From: JAXJYR01 sp964593515
GTDB lineage: Bacteria; Bacillota_I; Bacilli_A; Erysipelotrichales; Erysipelotrichaceae
Direction: 5' to 3'
Length of the DNA stretch: 9,286 nt
Assembly: GCA_964593515.1 (NCBI GenBank)
Contig: CAZQJH010000062.1
Location: 1-9,286, forward strand
The notes beneath the pieces are model-generated. The model was given only the letters and a program-made list of their open reading frames with translations, was not told the origin of the DNA and searched no databases. This document shows, piece by piece, positions 6,681-9,286 of the stretch; position 1 is the first letter of the stretch; each line of letters starts with the position of its first letter. The position numbers were made by a program, and so were the translations under genes.

Positions 6681-8047
6681 TACATAAACTTATCCACTAG
6701 ACCAATAATAAAAATAAGGATAATTATTAATGGTAAGATATAAGTCATATAGAAACGTACTTTATTAGGTAATTTCATACCTTGACCAGCATTAGCTTCT
6801 GCCATAAAGTTATCCCATCCCCAACCTTTTTTACTAGTAACAAATAATAAGTAAATTAAACTACCAATCGGTAAGATTAAGTTAGAAACAAGGAAATCTT
6901 CTAAATCCATAATGACACTACCTTCACCAAATGGATTAATCCCACTTAAGACATTGAAACCTAAAGCACAAGGTAATGAAATAATAATAACGAAAATAAT
7001 ATTAAAAGCAATTACTTTTTTACGACTACATTTAAATAAATCACAACAACAAGCAACGATATTTTCAAATACAGTAATAACAGTTGATAAAGCCGCAAAT
7101 GACATAAATAAGAAGAATAAAGCTCCCCATAATTGACCTAAAGGCATATTAATAAAGATATTAGGTAAAGTAACAAAGATTAAGTTAGGTCCACTATCAG
7201 GACTTACCCCAAAGGCAAAACAAGCAGGTATAATAATTAACCCAGCACAAATTGCGACAAAGGTATCAAGGGCAGCAACCCTAATTGATTCACTTAATAA
7301 GGTATGTTTACGATCAATATAACTTCCAAAAATAGCCATAGCTCCAATACCTAAACTTAAAGTAAAGAATGCTTGATTCATAGCAGCTACAATCGTTTCA
7401 ACAATCCCAATATCCATCATTCGTTTAAAATCAGGTACTAAATAGTATTTTAAACCTTCAAAAGAAGTATCTAATAAAATAGAGTTGATTGCTAGAATAA
7501 CAATGATACCTAGTAATAATAACATCATTACTTTCGTAATTTTCTCTACTCCTTTTTCTAAACCAAGTGATGAGATAGCAAAACACCCCACAATTACGAC
7601 AACCATAAAGAAAATTAGGATTGAAGGTTGTGATAGCATATTATTATATACTTCTTGTACGCCACTTGGATCTAAACCATTAAAAGCACCACTACAAGAA
7701 ATGACAAAATAATATAACATCCAACCTGATACAGTAGTATAAAACATCATTAAACCATAACTACCAAGCATTGCTAGAATTCCATGTAGATGCCACTTTT
7801 GTCCTTTCTTCTCTAATACTTCACATGATTTTAAAGGACTTGTTTTACTTGCACGTCCAATTGCAAATTCTGCAGTAAGCATTGGTAATCCCATAATTAT
7901 TAAGAATAATAGATAGATTAATACAAAGGCTCCCCCTCCATATTGACCACAAATGTAAGGGAATTTCCATACATTTCCAATCCCAATTGCACAACCAGCA
8001 GAAAGTAGAATGAATCCTAAGCGTGAACTTAGTTTTTCTCTTTCCAT
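6680..8047 (-). CDS. Sodium-dependent amino acid transporter, NSS (SNF) family
   Basis: This 455-residue polytopic membrane protein belongs to the neurotransmitter:sodium symporter family (LeuT, MhsT, TnaT), which uses the sodium gradient to import amino acids or amines. The first helix has the hallmark GCAIGIGNVWKFPY (18-31), with the unwound Gly-Asn region that binds Na+ and substrate, followed by GGGAFVLIYL. Helix 8 has SFAALSTVITVFENIVA. About 11 hydrophobic segments can be counted, ending in a helix close to the C-terminus, as in bacterial members that lack helix 12. The ATG at 8047 is preceded by GGAGG with 8 bases between. It has its own promoter (8074-8101) and is divergent from the asparaginase gene. 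The ABC operon downstream has a separate promoter. Substrate is not readable from sequence; short-chain or aromatic amino acids are typical of relatives. Confidence 0.94.
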   Translation of the reverse strand: MEREKLSSRLGFILLSAGCAIGIGNVWKFPYICGQYGGGAFVLIYLLFLIIMGLPMLTAEFAIGRASKTSPLKSCEVLEKKGQKWHLHGILAMLGSYGLMMFYTTVSGWMLYYFVISCSGAFNGLDPSGVQEVYNNMLSQPSILIFFMVVVIVGCFAISSLGLEKGVEKITKVMMLLLLGIIVILAINSILLDTSFEGLKYYLVPDFKRMMDIGIVETIVAAMNQAFFTLSLGIGAMAIFGSYIDRKHTLLSESIRVAALDTFVAICAGLIIIPACFAFGVSPDSGPNLIFVTLPNIFINMPLGQLWGALFFLFMSFAALSTVITVFENIVACCCDLFKCSRKKVIAFNIIFVIIISLPCALGFNVLSGINPFGEGSVIMDLEDFLVSNLILPIGSLIYLLFVTSKKGWGWDNFMAEANAGQGMKLPNKVRFYMTYILPLIIILIFIIGLVDKFM

Positions 8048-8073
8048 GATTATTTCCTCCTTTAATCAATATA

Positions 8074-8101
8074 ATTATATAGATTTGAAAAATGTTTGCA
8101 A
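8074..8101 (-). promoter_or_regulatory. Promoter of the NSS transporter gene
   Basis: On the minus strand TTGCAA (8101-8096) is followed after 16 bases by TATAAT (8079-8074). The start site would fall near 8067, giving a leader of about 20 nt that holds the AAAGGAGG site. The -35 matches five of six consensus bases. Confidence 0.65.
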
Positions 8102-8126
8102 TATTTATCGTAAATTATGATATAAT
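8096..8126 (+). promoter_or_regulatory. Promoter of the asparaginase gene (extended -10)
   Basis: TATGATATAAT at 8116-8126 is a perfect extended -10 (TRTGnTATAAT). The palindromic TTGCAA at 8096-8101 lies 19 bases upstream, long for a -35 but usable with an extended -10. Start would be near 8133, leaving a short leader with GAGGTG at 8138-8143. Confidence 0.65.
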
Positions 8127-8149
8127 TTTTTCAAAATGAGGTGATTTTC

Positions 8150-9133
8150 TTGAAAAATATTGTTGTTGTTGCAACTGGTGGAACTATTGCTGGAGTTGGG
8201 GAAAAAGGTAAAACGGTAGCTTATCATGCTGGAGAGATTGATGTAGCACAAATCTTAGCTTCAATACCCGATGTTAATCATATTGCGAATGTTTCCCAAG
8301 TTCAATTGTTGAATGTAGATTCTAATGAAATGGATGATGAACATTGGATTTTATTATCAAAGAAAATAAATGAATTAGTTGCTTGTAGTGATGTTGATGG
8401 AATTGTAGTAACTCATGGGACGGATACGATTGAAGAAACAGCTTATTTCTTAAATTTAACTATTAATTCAGATAAACCAGTCGTTGTAACTGGAGCAATG
8501 CGTCCAGCTAGTGCTACTAGTGCTGATGGTCCTTATAACTTATATCAATCGATTGCTTTAGCTGCTTGTGAACAAGCGGCAGGTCATGGAGTAATGGTTT
8601 TATTCTCTAATACGATTTATTCTGGACGTGATGTACAAAAAGTAAATAATTATAAGATTGATGCTTTTGATCAAAAAGCTTTTAGTTGTTTAGGTTATAT
8701 GCAAGATGAACATGTTTATTTTTATTCAATGACATTTAAACAACATACTTTTGGTTCAATCTTTGCCCATATGGAATTACATCATTTACCAAAAGTAGCT
8801 ATTTGTTACTATTATGCTGGAGCAGATCCAGATATCTTAAGATATTTAGCTAAGCAAAATCAAGGTATTGTTATTGCCGGAAGTGGTAATGGTAATTATT
8901 CTAAAGCATGGATGAAAGTAATTGAAGAATGTTATCAACAATATCATACGATCTTTATTCGTTCATCAAGAGTTCCTTTAGGGATCGTCTTTAATGATCA
9001 TGTCTTTGATCCAATGCAATGTTGTATTGCAAGTAATACTCTAAGTGCACAAAAAGCTAGAATTTTATTATCCTTATCTTTACTTAAAACTAATGATGTT
9101 GAAGAAATAAAAGATATTTTTGAACGATATTAA
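8150..9133 (+). CDS. L-asparaginase, cytoplasmic
   Basis: The 327-residue enzyme hydrolyses L-asparagine to aspartate and ammonia. Catalytic residues all fit the family: Thr12 in ATGGTIAG, Tyr25 in the flexible loop (AYHAG), Ser58 in VDSNE, Thr91-Asp92 in THGTDTIEETA, and Lys164 in VQKVN. The conserved GAMRPASATSADGPYNLY block (115-132) is also present. No signal peptide is seen, so the enzyme should be cytoplasmic even though the motifs resemble type II enzymes. I chose the TTG start at 8150: GAGGTG (8138-8143) lies 6 bases upstream. A GTG at 8141 overlaps that site and is unlikely. It is divergent from the NSS transporter across about 100 bases holding both promoters. No clear intrinsic terminator follows. 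Some glutaminase activity is possible. The ansA/ansB choice cannot be made from sequence alone. Confidence 0.94.
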   Translation: MKNIVVVATGGTIAGVGEKGKTVAYHAGEIDVAQILASIPDVNHIANVSQVQLLNVDSNEMDDEHWILLSKKINELVACSDVDGIVVTHGTDTIEETAYFLNLTINSDKPVVVTGAMRPASATSADGPYNLYQSIALAACEQAAGHGVMVLFSNTIYSGRDVQKVNNYKIDAFDQKAFSCLGYMQDEHVYFYSMTFKQHTFGSIFAHMELHHLPKVAICYYYAGADPDILRYLAKQNQGIVIAGSGNGNYSKAWMKVIEECYQQYHTIFIRSSRVPLGIVFNDHVFDPMQCCIASNTLSAQKARILLSLSLLKTNDVEEIKDIFERY

Positions 9134-9137
9134 AAAA

Positions 9138-9225
9138 AGGTGTAACATAGTTGTGTGCTGATAAGACAGTAATTTGAGAAATTACAAGGTATGTGCGAAA
9201 AGCCCACTCCTTTAGGTATGGGATG
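9138..9225 (+). mobile_element. Orphan IS200/IS605-like right end / omega-RNA-like remnant
   Basis: Two hairpins lie in this non-coding stretch. GTAATTT and AAATTAC form a perfect 7-bp stem with a 3-base loop (9169-9185). After GTGCGAAAAG, the arms CCCACTCC and GGTATGGG form a stem with a two-base internal mismatch around a TTTA loop (9203-9222). The pattern of GAAAAGCCC, a stem with TTTA loop, then GGGATGGATAG resembles the transposon right end and omega-RNA 3' end of IS200/IS605-type elements. No tnpA or tnpB lies beside it: the asparaginase stop is immediately upstream. It could be a decayed end, a non-autonomous derivative, or an unrelated structured RNA. The remaining 61 bases to the window edge show nothing I can name. 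Confidence 0.45.
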
Positions 9226-9286
9226 GATAGAACATTTATTTTATAATTTAATGTGTATGTTTATCTTGTTTTCGATACGTAATGTG

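Noticed and set aside
6912..7136. Plus-strand open frame of 74 codons inside the NSS gene
   Set aside because: It lies wholly antisense to a well-supported membrane protein gene, has no recognisable domain, and its composition reflects the complement of hydrophobic codons.
7485..7712. Plus-strand open frame of 75 codons inside the NSS gene
   Set aside because: It is antisense to the NSS gene with no convincing ribosome binding site or family resemblance.
7845..8069. Minus-strand 74-codon frame overlapping the NSS start
   Set aside because: It is an out-of-frame shadow of the NSS N-terminus and uses the same upstream region as that gene's ribosome binding site.
1..9286. CRISPR arrays, rRNA or tRNA genes, phage or toxin-antitoxin genes
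   Set aside because: I saw no regularly spaced short repeats, no cloverleaf or rRNA sequence, and no small gene pairs outside the features listed.

Overview
The window reads as chromosomal DNA of a low-GC Gram-positive bacterium (Bacillota). Evidence: strongly A/T-ending codons, strong purine-rich ribosome binding sites, GTG and TTG starts, a T-box riboswitch, and proteins closest by recollection to Bacillota families. A gut-type Erysipelotrichia or Bacilli relative is plausible, but this is inference. TGG is the Trp codon and TGA acts as a stop, so code 11 applies.

Layout. (1) 7-1590: a DbpA/YxiN-type DEAD-box RNA helicase on the minus strand with its own terminator, divergent from the next gene. 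(2) 1591-2928: an M18 aspartyl-type aminopeptidase on the plus strand, ending in a bidirectional terminator shared with the facing operon. (3) 2927-6614, minus strand: a polar amino acid ABC importer operon. It runs promoter, T-box leader, lipoprotein substrate-binding protein, permease, truncated ATPase, truncated permease, intact ATPase. (4) 6680-8047, minus strand: a sodium-coupled NSS-family transporter. (5) 8150-9133, plus strand: a cytoplasmic L-asparaginase, divergent from the NSS gene. (6) 9138-9225: a short hairpin-bearing stretch resembling the omega-RNA/right end of IS200/IS605 elements, with no tnpB beside it.

The most unusual feature is a perfect 1,170-bp direct tandem duplication (about 3020-4189 and 4190-5359) inside the ABC operon. 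I compared the two copies line by line and found no difference. It runs from within the permease gene to near the end of the ATPase gene. One complete permease (upstream end) and one complete ATPase (downstream end) survive. Between them lie an ATPase lacking its last 30 residues and a permease lacking its first 60. At the junction the truncated ATPase stop and a possible TTG start of the truncated permease overlap as TTGA.

How the genes work together: the T-box leader appears to carry an arginine specifier (CGA, at 6490-6492 on the minus strand) and a T-box UGGC element that would accept a tRNA with discriminator G. This suggests the importer is induced when charged tRNA-Arg is scarce. The NSS transporter, asparaginase and aminopeptidase also serve amino acid or nitrogen acquisition, although only the ABC genes share a transcript. 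I see no clear defence, phage or other wholly new system.
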